In this document: positions 20,815 to 31,080 of the stretch, piece by piece
How positions within the stretch are numbered: the first letter of the stretch is position 1
Layout of the letters: each line of letters opens with the position of its first letter
Origin: Cordylochernes scorpioides
Lineage: Eukaryota > Arthropoda > Arachnida > Pseudoscorpiones > Chernetidae
Assembly (NCBI GenBank): GCA_030710605.1
Contig: CP092874.1
Coordinates: 37,708,696 to 37,772,695, forward strand
DNA: 64,000 bases
Direction: 5' to 3'
The notes under the pieces: generated by a model
Seen by the model: the letters and a program-made list of their open reading frames with translations, nothing else
Told to the model about the DNA's origin: nothing
Databases searched by the model: none
Position numbers and translations under genes: made by a program

Positions 20815-21040
20815 ACTTCTACTGTTCCCACTGCGATGAAAAACTAAATTGGGAGGGCTTGACTCATCAGTGGTGAACCCTCCCAGCGGTTTCGCCAATT
20901 TAATCTACCAGACCGCTTCTAAGAGCTATAATACTGTATTAGACAATTCTACTTATATATGCTACACTGAAGGATGGAATCTCAGAAATTGTATTTAAAC
21001 AAACTATGGACATAGGATTTTAGAACAGTAGAATTATATA
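20815..21040. repeat. Fold-back family FB1 single arm, then R3
   Basis: 20830-20920 carries TTGGGAGGGCTTGACTCATC and AACCCTCCCAGCGGTTTCGC, one arm of the element seen whole at 22594-22865. 20940-21040 is R3. Confidence 0.6.
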
Positions 21041-21102
21041 TAAATATTTGCATCGAGCAATGCTCTTCCGCAAACAATAAGAAAAAGAAAGAAAGAAAAA
21101 AA

Positions 21103-21262
21103 AAAGGCATCTCCTTATAGTGCAAATGAAAGTTGTTGATAGCTTGCGCCATCTATCGGAATAAATATCAACTATTCGTTGATTTTTAATTATTCCAGAA
21201 TTGGCCAAATGGCGCAAGCCATCAGCAACCTTCAGTTGCACGATAAGGAGATGCCTTTTTTC
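21103..21262. repeat. Fold-back element FB2, 160 bp
   Basis: AAAAGGCATCTCCTTATAGT and, mirrored, ACGATAAGGAGATGCCTTTT, with GTTGATAGCTTGCGCCATCT inside and GGCGCAAGCCATCAGCAACC opposite. Partial copies at 37545-37650, 46690-46735, 48000-48150 and 54885-54960. Confidence 0.8.
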
Positions 21263-21269
21263 TTTCTTA

Positions 21270-22590
21270 GTTTATGCACCTTATCCCAGTATAATATCAC
21301 ATTTGTACTATTTTTTTTCACAATAAGGAAAAGGCCAGAGAGTTAGGCATAAATTTTCTATAAAAAAGAAAGTACATAGAAGAAATTGTAGTAAAACATG
21401 ATCGATGCTTCTGCTGTGCAACCACTTCAAAGAGAGACTTAAGTTTTGGACCATGAACTCCTATAGAAGGGTGTATAGTTACAGTACTGTAGTAAACTAT
21501 GGGTAATACAGGTTTCTGGTATGTATCCAGGGATCTCTATCTATACCCGGGTTGTTCTGTAGTTTAAATATCTGTTTACACAAACAATGGACAACATCAT
21601 GGACAAAACACCACCACCACCACAAAAACAATGATACTATTTATAGTACGGATTTTTTTCTTTTCATAAGCTTTTATTTAACTTGCCTCCCTGTCTGTCT
21701 GTCCACAAATCTTGTAAACGATTTTTAGTATACTTCTAGAGCACGTAGTAATCTGAAATTACGTACACTTATTAGAACCTGATGATAATGCAAGTTGACA
21801 AATTTTCAGTATTTTTTCCTTTTAGTGCATTTAAATCAAAGTTTTTTTTTAATATTTATTTTCTTTTACAAATAAAGCTTATATTATTTCTTTACTGCGA
21901 TGAAAAAGTATTGAGAGGATCCCCAGGCTCATCATTGGTAAACCCTCCCAGCGTTTTCGAAATATAATTTACCATATTTTGTTCATAATAGTAAGGGGGG
22001 GAGGGGGGGGGGGGGGGAGGGCAGTAGAAAATTACTTTATTTTAAAAAATGATTGCGCTAAATAGTTGATATTTCTAAATACAGATGGCGCGCTTTAGAA
22101 TTGTATTTATTATTTATAGTTATTGTTTTATTGGAATTATTTTCTATGTGAGCTTTTACACACATATATAGCGATCTTACAGCTAAGATATCTGATTTAT
22201 ATCTATTAATCAAACGATAGTTCAATAATTTTAACGAAAACATATTTTGGATTTAAGTTTTTTTTCCCCTTTAAGAAGAAATTTGAGAAAACACCACCTC
22301 ATTGTTATTATACAAATAGCTGTTACATACATATCAATTGTTACATATATAAGCCTATTTACATATATTCCTTATATGGAATATTCCTGAACATTCATTA
22401 TGGGTTAAAAGCCGTTTGGAAATATAGATAAACATTTGAGAACACAGCAACAAGTTTATTTAAACACTGTAACGAAATATATTAATGTACGTGTTTTTTT
22501 TTTATGATGATGTTGATTTATATTCCTTAATTATATTTCAATCCCCTTACAACTATACTTATTATGATGCATTAGCGCGCCATCTGTTAT
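21270..22590. other. AT-rich intron with FB1 fragment and broken poly-G tract
   Basis: 21890-21985 carries an FB1 arm (GAGGATCCCCAGGCTCATCA). 21993-22018 is a G tract. Otherwise nothing recognised. Confidence 0.5.
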
Positions 22591-22593
22591 CAA

Positions 22594-22865
22594 AATTCGA
22601 AACTATTATAGACGGGTATGATTCTTTTTAAAAATTTAAACAATTTCTATTGCCCTTACTGCAATGGAAAAATTAATGGGAGGGCCCGGCTCATCATTGG
22701 TGAACCTTCCCAGTAACATGGTAGATTTAAACTGGCGAAACCGCTGGGAGGGTTCACCACTGATGAGTCAAGCCCTCCCATTAATTTTTTCAATTGGAGT
22801 AAGGGCAGTAGAAATTGTTTAATTTTTAAAAAAGAATCGTACGCGTCTATAATAGTTTCGATTTT
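22594..22865. repeat. Fold-back element FB1, 272 bp, both arms
   Basis: Left arm starts AAAATTCGAAACTATTATAG; right arm mirrors it (CTATAATAGTTTCGATTTT). Inside, GGGAGGGCCCGGCTCATCAT mirrors TGATGAGTCAAGCCCTCCC. Confidence 0.8.
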
Positions 22866-22869
22866 TCAT

Positions 22870-23860
22870 AACTATACTTATATATGCAATATATTTAAAA
22901 CGAGTAAATAGTATGACTATTCATTTATAAAAGTTATCACATCAACATAGTTTAATTCCAAATTTAGCTACCTATAACAGAATTATCGTCTGCAATGATA
23001 ATTTTAGAACGGGATTTCTCGATAAATTCTCTTCGAATCTTTTTCTTAGGACTTAATCATCCCAAGAGAATGGCAACCATTAGAGCTGTCTCTACAGAGT
23101 TGTGGAGCTAAGAATGAATTCCCCCGTTCCGATGTTTACAACAAGACTCTCCAATTATAATCCTATTAAAAATGGATGATGTCCCCGTTTTCTTTTCTTT
23201 TGATCTCTGCTCTAGGGGGGAGAGGGGGAAGGATTAAAAATGTCCGCCCCGTTTCACATAATTAATTCATTAATAAAGAGCTAAGTTTTAATTAAGAGGC
23301 ACGCTGTATGTCTCCAACTGGCCAAATTTTCACTAAATTCTGTGAGAGAGAGAATGTTAAGGAAATCTTTGCCCCTCCCTCCCTTCTTTCCCCTCGTAAC
23401 TCTTTGAAAGAAATCCTTTGCTTCTATTCACAAATAATTTGGGGAAAAGATGGTCACGCTAACCCTATTTTGAATTATATTTTTGTAATACGACAAAGTG
23501 AGGTTTCCAAAGTATAAATATATGTCAAGAATAAATCATTAATAAAATAAGCAATAAATATTTCTTGTGTCACAAATTTTTATATAAAATTAAAAACAAA
23601 TATGCAAATAAAAAGTAATATCTATGAATATTGTTGCTCACAGAGTGATTCGAACTAAAGAGCACGCGGTACTTTGTAAACAACAGACATTTTTTAGGCT
23701 TCTGAGTTAATCTTATGCTTTATATAATCTCCAGAATTCCTAGAAATTCACTCAAGAAATAAATTGGAAAATGAATTGGACTTCTACTGACATTGTAAAT
23801 AAAACCAAGAAAGATGTCAGCCCGGGTATTTGGCTGTACGTGGCTCCAGGAACCTGCCGT
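22870..23860. other. Intron sequence, moderately complex at 23040-23300
   Basis: No gene. 23040-23300 is less AT-rich and unlike the repeats; possible conserved regulatory DNA, untested. Confidence 0.35.
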
Positions 23861-24973
23861 GTTAACCCTTAAGCGGTCGCAATGGGTAAAAATTACCCAG
23901 AAGGAACTTTTCGAAAATATTTCTATATTAAAAAATATATATATTTAAAATATATTCTCAGTACCTTTCTAAATCTATCTAAAGATTATTATAATAAACC
24001 TATAATTTTAATTTTATGACATATATTCATTTTATTAGCATGTTTGGGTCAATTTTACCCAGTGCGACCTTTTGAGTTCTCGTCATTGGGTAATTTTTAC
24101 CCAGCGCGACCTTTTAACGCTTTTGGTTTGGGTTTGCGTAATTAAGTTTCGAGTTACTTTCTGGCTTCTTGTTGTTTGGTTTTGCTGCCCCAAGTGCAAT
24201 AATACAATCTATTCTTCCAAGAATAAGGTAGGATTTATATTTTATTTCCTCTTTTTACATTATTTTACATAAAATGCTTTCAAATGCTGATTTTCTCCGT
24301 TATGATAATAATATTCCAAATCCCGATGATGAGGAATCAGAAACTGATGATCATATAGAAGAGAGGAATTGGAGTACAGACACTGAAAAGTATACATTAT
24401 CAGAAGAAGAAAACAATGAGGATCCAAGCTTCAATTACTATATAGGAAAGGACCAAAAGACTAAATGGAAGAAAGCTCTTCCCCCAAAAAATGTTTGAAC
24501 TCGCAGTGAAAATATTATCACCCATCTACCAGGGGTAAAGGGTGAAGCAAAAAATGCTAAATCGATATTAGATTGTTGGAATCTCTTTATAGATGACAAT
24601 ATACTTGAATGCATAGTTACAAATACTAACATTCACATTAGGAATATTCAGCAGAACTATAGCAGAGAAAGAGATGCTAATTTGACAAACCTACATGAAA
24701 TTAAAGCTTTATTGGGAATTATTTACTTTCTTGAGGTCATGAAAGCGAATAAATTGAATACAGATGATGCATGGGCAAGAGATAGTACTGGAATTGAATT
24801 GTGTAGAATAGCTATGTCTGAAAACAGATTCCGATTTCTTCTCAGAGTAATTCGTTTTGATGACAAAGCTACAAGAAATGAAAGACTTCGTCAAGATAAA
24901 TTAGCAGCTGTGAGATTGATTCTTGATACTTTTGTAAAAAATTGCCAAAAGCATTATTCTCCTTCGGAATATA

Positions 24974-26396
24974 CACTGCGTGACATTGAAAATGGAACAC
25001 CAAGAAATAGTGGCCAGAAAATTATGCAAATTTCAGGGTAGACGCGCCTAACCGAGTTATGCAAATGATGTAAAATGCGCAGCTCTCGTGCGCACATGGA
25101 GTAAGATATAAGGGAAGGAACTTGCAGAAAGGACAGTATTCGTGTCGTTATTTCTTCAAGGAAATTCATTGTAGAAATTTTGTTCTTGTGTCAAAAGACA
25201 CGTGTAATAACAGAGAATGCCAGGTCATCGTAAACGGAGGCAGTTCAAGCAGACAGACGCTTTTACGAGGGGCATGGTGATCGGACTGAAAAGGGCAGGT
25301 TGGTCCATACGTCAAATCGCAGCTGATACACACCTTGGTGCGTCCACAGTGCACCGACTGTGGAGAAGATGGTTGGAACAAGGAAATGTGGCAATTTATA
25401 GGAATTCCGGTGCAACCAGAGTGACGTCAGCACATGTGGATCGGCGTATCCTTCGACAAGCAGTGGCGGCCCCACAAGCCACTTGTACCGCCATCCTGCA
25501 ACATGTGCAAGACACCCTAGATCATTCCATCTCGACCAGAACTATTTCCCGTCGATTGGTTGCTAATGGCTTGCACTCATGCCGTCCGCTATGAAGACTG
25601 CCATTGACCCCACCGAATAGGCGCCAACGTTTGGAATGGTGCCGGGCTAGATCGACGTGGATGACGGAATGGCACAGGGTCGTGTTCTCAGATGAGTCGC
25701 GTTTCTGCTTGTCCAGTGATAGTCGCCGTGTACGCGTGTGGCGTCGACGTGGAGAAAGGTCCAATCCGGCAGCAATTGTGGAACGCCCCACCGTACGACA
25801 ACGTGGAATCATGGTTTGGGGCGCAATCGTGTATGATTCCAGGTCACCTTTACTTCGTATTCAGGGCACTATGACGGCCCAACGATACGTTGATGATGTG
25901 CTGCGACCGGTGACACTCCCCTACCTTCAGGGGGTGCCCAATGCCCTTTATCAGCAGGATAACGCCCGACCGCACACTGCTCGCATTAGCCAACAAGCTC
26001 TGCAAGATGTACAGATGCTTCCCTGGCCACCGTACTCTCCTGATCTCTCACCAATCGAGCACGTCTGGGACATCATTGGACGCCGTTTGCATGCCTTGTC
26101 ACAGCCGCGTTCAGCAGACGAACTGTGGCAAATGGTTGAGAGGGAATGGAGAGCCATCCCTCAGGACGCCATCCGTACTCTGATTGACTCTCTACCTAGA
26201 CGTGTTGCTGCGTGCATCGCCGTCCGCGGTGGTCCTACTTGCTACTAAGCCGACGCCGTTCTCGCTCTGTATTATGACTATCATTTTGAAATAAAGATCA
26301 CTTATTGTTCGTCCCTGTCTCTCTCTCTCTGTCTGCCGAGTTTCATCACTTTCTGGCCACTATTTCTTGGTGTTCCATTTTCAATGTCACGCAGCG
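24974..26396 (+). mobile_element. Tc1-like transposon nested in piggyBac, 1423 bp
   Basis: Terminal repeats CACTGCGTGACATTGAAAAT and its mirror ending CAATGTCACGCAGCG extend about 48 bp with very few differences. A TA is duplicated at 24972-24973 and 26397-26398. Removing the element and one TA puts the piggyBac frame back in register (EYITVDE), which proves the order of insertion. Confidence 0.95.
25217..26248 (+). pseudogene. Tc1-like transposase with one premature TGA
   Basis: 343 codons. First helix-turn-helix from TDAFTRGMVIGLKRAGWS to RQIAADTHLGASTVHRLWRR, second around TCTAILQHVQDTLDHSISTR. Catalytic residues: Asp in VVFSDESRF, Asp in QQDNARPHTA and Glu in SPDLSPIEHVWD, with 32 residues between the last two by my count. 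The end is RVAACIAVRGGPTCY, as in arthropod relatives. The only defect seen is TGA at 25592-25594, in the same frame on both sides, where relatives usually have Arg; CGA to TGA is a one-base C-to-T change at a CpG. Confidence 0.9.
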
Positions 26397-27714
26397 TATA
26401 ACGGTGGATGAAAAGCTTGACGCTTTCAGAGGGAAATGCAATTTCAGGCAGTATATTCCGAGTAAACACAATAAATATAGAATAAAATTATTTGCTCTCG
26501 TGGATTCAAAAATGTTTTTTACTTGTAACTTGGAGATTTATTCAGGAAAAACCCTGAAGGTCCTTACAATGTCAGCAAAAGTCCAAGTGACGTTGTGGAA
26601 CGATTGTGTGAGCCAATCAAGGGAACTGGCCGCAATGTAACAACGGATAACTGGTTCACCAGTTATTCTTTAGCTCTAAAACTTTTACAACAATATAGAC
26701 TAACAATTGTTGGTACCTTAAAAATAAATAAAAAGGAAATCCCCTCAGAGTTTGTCATCAGCAGAGGTAGAAATGTACACAATAGTGTTTTTGGCTTTCA
26801 AAGTGAAATGACACTTCTTTCATACAAGCCTAAAGAGAATAAAGTTGTACTTATGCTTTCAACTCTGCACCACGATGCAAATATAGATGATTCAACGGGA
26901 GAATTGAAAAGCCAGAGATGATATTGTTTTATGATATGACAAAGGGTGGTGTAGATATGATGGACGAAATGACAGCTACATATAACTGTGCTAGAAATTC
27001 AAGAAGATGGCCCATGGTTATTTTTTATTCACTTTTAAATATTGGGGCAATAAATTCCCAGATAATTCATTTTGCAAATGGCAACGCATCAAAGGTTAAA
27101 TCAAGACGTCATTTTTTGAAAACCTTATCCTTAGATCTTATTGAAGAGATGGTCAAAGTTCGCACAGTAAGCGGAAGAATGCCATGTGAAATAAAGGAAA
27201 AGGCATCCGATATTTTTAATTTGTTAGAGCCTGGTCCATCTAAAAAGCCAAAAATAGGAGAAAGACATCGATGCAAGAAATGCCAGAAAGAAAAAAAAGG
27301 ACAGAAAAACTATTCAACATTGCCAGTACTGTTTTGCTTTTTTGTGTAAGGAACACTCTGTAATAATTTGTCAAGAATGTCATAAAGGACGAAACAAGTC
27401 CTAATTTCTATGAAAGGAAGTGATAACTTTCATACAAATTTATATTTTATAACCTATCTTCAATAAATATTTTTATTTTCATAAAATAGTCAAATATATC
27501 ATAAATATTTGATATTTTGATTTGTTATTAATAAAATAAATAAAATATGATTTTTATATCTCAGGATTTTATGTAAAGTTATTTAATAGACAAATCATTA
27601 TTCTAACATAGAAAACAATAAAAATATTGAAAATAATATTTGATTTATTTAGGTTTTAAAAAGTGGGTAAATTTTACCCACCGCGACCTTTCAAGGTATA
27701 AAATAATGATTTAA

Positions 27715-28150
27715 ATTCTCTCTCTCTCTCTTGCTTGTTCGGCGGTACATATATTACAACTAGCCGAATGACCCGGGCAACGCCCGTGTTTTACCCGATT
27801 GAATGTTTTGATTCAAATACTATTTGTTACAATTATAATTTGGCGCCTTAAATAAATGCATATGTTAGTTAATAACTATAGCCTATGTGCTTTATCTGTC
27901 TATGTACTGTTGGCTTCCGTAGGCGTCTCTTACTGGGAAAAAGAAAGAGAGGATTCCATTTAGTTATTTAAGGTGCGACCCGCTCCAACACAATAGTTAC
28001 AAAAACCAAAAAGCGAGTGGGGGGGGGGGGGGGGGGGGGGGCAAAGGTGGCGTGATCGTAGCCAACCAATAGGAGAGCGCCATTCCAAAAAAAAAAAAAA
28101 AAGCAAACGGTGACAGAGATGAAAACTGAAGAATTAAGAACGCATGACGC
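27715..28150. other. Intron sequence with GC-rich repeat piece and poly-G tract
   Basis: ACTAGCCGAATGACCCGGGC and AACGCCCGTG at 27766-27793 look like a terminal piece of some widespread element I cannot name. 28020-28041 is a poly-G run and 28087-28102 a poly-A run. Confidence 0.4.
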
Positions 28151-28152
28151 TC

Positions 28153-28240
28153 GTAACTGTATATAGAATAGGAAGGATACAGAGAAGATCAGCATGGCCC
28201 CTGGGATGACACGCAAAATCGTGAAACGTTCTCTCTCATT
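28153..28240 (+). pseudogene. U6 spliceosomal snRNA pseudogene
   Basis: GGATACAGAGAAGATCAGCA, TGGCCCCTGGGATGACACGC and AAAATCGTGAAACGTTC match U6 snRNA, including the ACAGAG box and AGC. The CGCAA normally between CCCCTG and GGATGA is missing and the 5' stem-loop is degraded. No T-run terminator and no U6 promoter were seen. Directly after it (28242-28300) comes a repeat also found at 58046-58095. Confidence 0.88.
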
Positions 28241-28241
28241 T

Positions 28242-28305
28242 GCCCGGTAGTTGGTGTTCTGCGCTCCAGGAACCTGGATTATAAATATCTCTCTTTATTC
28301 AAGTT
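28242..28305 (+). repeat. Repeat R4 adjoining the U6 pseudogene
   Basis: GGTAGTTGGTGTTCTGCGCT, CCAGGAACCTGGATTATAAA; the same at 58046-58095 without U6. Confidence 0.6.
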
Positions 28306-28453
28306 GAAATTTGTTCATTTTATTTAAAACCTATTAACGTTACAGCTTCCCTTGAACCACGTACGTCCTTTTTAAAACCTGTTATTAAAAAAAAAAAAAA
28401 AAATCAACTTAAATATCTATTAAATTTAATTGCCATCTATCGTTAAAATTTTA

Positions 28454-28731
28454 CACAAATAAATTTACTGGCAATGCGTTTCTTTTAAATATCATCAAAT
28501 ATTATCTCTACAGACCTTACTGCAATGATATGAGTTATTGAATGAGAGGGCTTGGCTCATCAGTAGTGAACCCTAGAGCGGTCTAGAGATTAATTTGGCG
28601 AAACCGCTGAGAGGGTTCACTACTGATGAGCCAAGTCCTCTCATTCAATAACTTATATCATTGCAGTAAGGTCTGTAGAGATAATATTTGATGATATTTA
28701 AAAGAAACGCATTGCCAGTAAATTTATTTGT
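28454..28731. repeat. Fold-back element FB1, 278 bp, second full copy
   Basis: Arms begin ACAAATAAATTTACTGGCAA and mirror at the right end. Inside: GAGAGGGCTTGGCTCATCAG against CTGATGAGCCAAGTCCTCTC, with GGCGAAACCGCTGAGAGGG in the centre. Terminal arms differ from the 22594 copy, the inner part is shared. Confidence 0.8.
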
Positions 28732-28734
28732 TAA

Positions 28735-29915
28735 ATATCTATTTAGATTTTACTTATTTTATTCGAATTTTATTATTTGGTTAAATTATTTCATCCAACA
28801 TCTATTAAACCTATTTGTATGATTCGATCGATTTACTTTCTATTTCATTCGGCTTATTAATTTGATGTATTTAATAACATATTCAACGAATTTCATTGTT
28901 GTGTTTAACTCGTTTCATAAAATAATAAATATTAAGTCATTTTAATTGAAGTGTCTTCATTTACACGACAATATAAATGGACATACAAACACAATATAAC
29001 TTCCCTTACGTGTACTACTAAAAAAAAACATGAATATTTCTCGTCTCTCATGGAGGTAGTCTTTAATTGGAGGTTGGTTCTGGTCAAATCTTTTTTATTT
29101 ATAAAGATGGTCGCTCAGGGAGGTTTGACTGTATGCATATTCGAAAAAAAGTTTTTTTTTTCACAGTCTTCACGCACATTTTCTAAATAGAGATCCTTCC
29201 GTTTTCTACACGAGCTATGCAAATCAAAATGTAATTATGAGGGGATTTGGCAGGAGACGTCACCAGACACGTGTGCCACCCCCCTCCTCTCCCCTACAAT
29301 AGTCCCCCCCCCCCCCCCGACCCGTCTGTCTGGACGCCCCCCTTCCATCTGGAAGTCCAGCTGGCACCCCTCTATTTGTCTGTTGGACCCACATGTCGGA
29401 ATCTTTTATTCCAAGGAAATATGTATATACGAGGTGTGGATAAATTGAGAGTCACGCTAATATGCAAGAATGTTGTTACCCTCAGTCAAATTTCTATTCC
29501 ATTATTTAATCTCCCAATAAATATCTCTTCATTCATGCCATTTTGGTTTTAGGTTTGTTTTAATATAAAATTCGATAATCTCAGGAAAATCTCTAGCGCG
29601 AATGTTTTCCTTTCTTAAAAAAAAAAAAAATAATAATAAAAACAAGAGTTGCCACACTATTTTATTTGGTGTTAATTGTGCTACAGCAATTCTCTAGATA
29701 TTCCCAAGGTAAATAGGAATTAGATGGGAATCTTCATATTGGCAGATGCTTTTAGAATTGGGTTGAATTTTTCAAAATTTCAAAAATTTTAATAATTTAG
29801 AGAGATATCGAGATTGAAACTACCTTATTACATATATTATATATAAGTTTATATAATATAATAAGAATATATGTTTAAAAAAGTAACAACAAGTCAGAAA
29901 AAGGTCAGGTGGTGA
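28735..29915. other. Intron sequence, complex island at 29205-29420
   Basis: 29245-29345 is C-rich (CCCCCCTCCTCTCCCC, a C-run near 29308). No gene is supported there. Confidence 0.35.
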
Positions 29916-29917
29916 TA

Positions 29918-30000
29918 TTTAAATATACATATCCTGACCTCTCACCTGAACCTTTTTAGATGGCAGAGCACTATCCAATGGAATAAAAATCAACTTGAGA
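29918..30000 (+). repeat. Penelope-terminus fragment
   Basis: CATATCCTGACCTCTCACCT, TTTTTAGATGGCAGAGC, GGAATAAAAATCAACT; compare 35305-35415. Confidence 0.5.
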
Positions 30001-30851
30001 ACTTTGAAAAATTAAGTATAATTCATGATAAAATTTTAATTTTAATAATATATATTAGAGAAAGGTCAATATATACTTACTAAATAGTCAATATATTTAA
30101 TAGTTAATATACTTAATAGTTTAATATATACTGTGTATATAAGAGCATATGCAAAATATATTTTATTTAATACTTTTTATTCTTCATATGCTTAAATAAA
30201 GCATAAATGCGTAATTGTAAGACTAAAATACTAATTTAATTCAGTAATAAATATACATATAAAGCCTTTATTAAAAAGTTTTCGTTTTATGCAAGATTCT
30301 TTTGAGAGATAAATTAAAGAAGAGAAAAAGGAGTAAGATATGGAGATTTATATGCAAATAATATATAAACATAAACCTTTTAATAAGGATAACACTAGTC
30401 ACATTTTATATACAGGTTTCTTCTGAAAAAAAAAAGAACGGATTAAAAAAAAAAAGAACGGAAAATGGCTATATTTAAAAATAAAATTAAATAGATTAAA
30501 TATAAATAAATATAATCATAGATGAATCAATAATACATTGAAATATATCTGTGAGAATAAGAGAATAATAGTAGATATATGAAGAGAATATATTGTCGCA
30601 TTGAAAAATAGACGTGAGGAGAGGTAAACATAAACAAACTTTTTTCTCTGTAACGGTTTACCTAAAATTGAAGCTACGTACATTTGTATATCAATTCAAT
30701 GACACAATTCACAAAACTATGTAATTGAATATATTCTAAAACTAAAAAATATGTAAATAAATAAACCACGCTACAATATATATATTACATACAAGTATGA
30801 TAAATTCAAGTTATATAGGTGTTGTTTAAACTATGTACCTTCTGAGTAAAC

Positions 30852-31056
30852 TGTTAGGAACCAATTCTTTCCTAGTCTACCAATCGAGCAGAGTAAACAC
30901 TAACACCTCTAAGAAATCAACACTTTTAATTTCCTTTCATGACTAACTAATTTACATCATTAAAAAACCAATTTATATACATGTAAAACCGTCCAGTCAT
31001 CTGGTCAAAATATAAATAAACTAATCTAGGAAAAAACAACTTATAAAATCCTAACA
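30852..31056 (-). repeat. Copia 3' LTR
   Basis: 205 bp, TG...CA ends, identical to the 5' LTR. Confidence 0.95.
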
Positions 31057-31080
31057 ATGCCCCCCCATTTTAAAGTTGTT

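Larger units (their letters stand above)
24274..27404 (+). pseudogene. piggyBac transposase, interrupted and frameshifted
   Basis: Starts MLSNADFLRYDNNIPNPDD with an acidic N-terminus, then an in-frame TGA at 24496, then LPGVKGEAKNAKS, LHEIKALLGIIYFLEVMKA and SENRFRFLLRVIRFDD, the piggyBac N-terminal blocks. The frame is broken at SPSEY by the Tc1 insertion (24974-26396) and resumes with ITVDEKLDAFRG (first catalytic Asp), shifts frame near 26547 to NVTTDNWFTS (second Asp), shifts again near 26911 to KGGVDMMDEM (third Asp), and shifts once more near 27317 into a Cys-rich end (CQYCFAFLCKEH, CQECHKGRNKS) stopping at 27404. All DDD-triad regions are recognisable, but at least one stop and three frameshifts make it inactive. 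Confidence 0.88.
23866..27710 (+). mobile_element. piggyBac-type DNA transposon, split by a Tc1 element
   Basis: Left end follows TTAA at 23862-23865 and reads CCCTTAAGCGGTCGC, then a GGGTAAAAATTACCC palindrome. The right side (27663-27696) has the mirror: GGGTAAATTTTACCCACCGC, GACCTTTCAAGG. The next TTAA is at 27711, about 14 bp beyond, so the exact right end is uncertain. Subterminal copies of GGGTAATTTTTACCCA and GCGCGACCTTTT occur at 24044-24115. About 2.4 kb without the Tc1 insertion. Confidence 0.85.

Noticed and set aside
25592-25594. Recoded TGA (selenocysteine or readthrough) in the Tc1 transposase
   Set aside because: A CpG C-to-T change from CGA explains it, and no recoding element is expected in a transposon.
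25522-25812. Minus-strand ORF of 96 codons (with others at 25166-25475 and 25951-26157)
   Set aside because: Antisense of the Tc1 transposase.
28153-28240. Functional U6 snRNA gene
   Set aside because: Five central bases are missing, the 5' hairpin is degraded, and there is no TATA/PSE spacing or T-run terminator.
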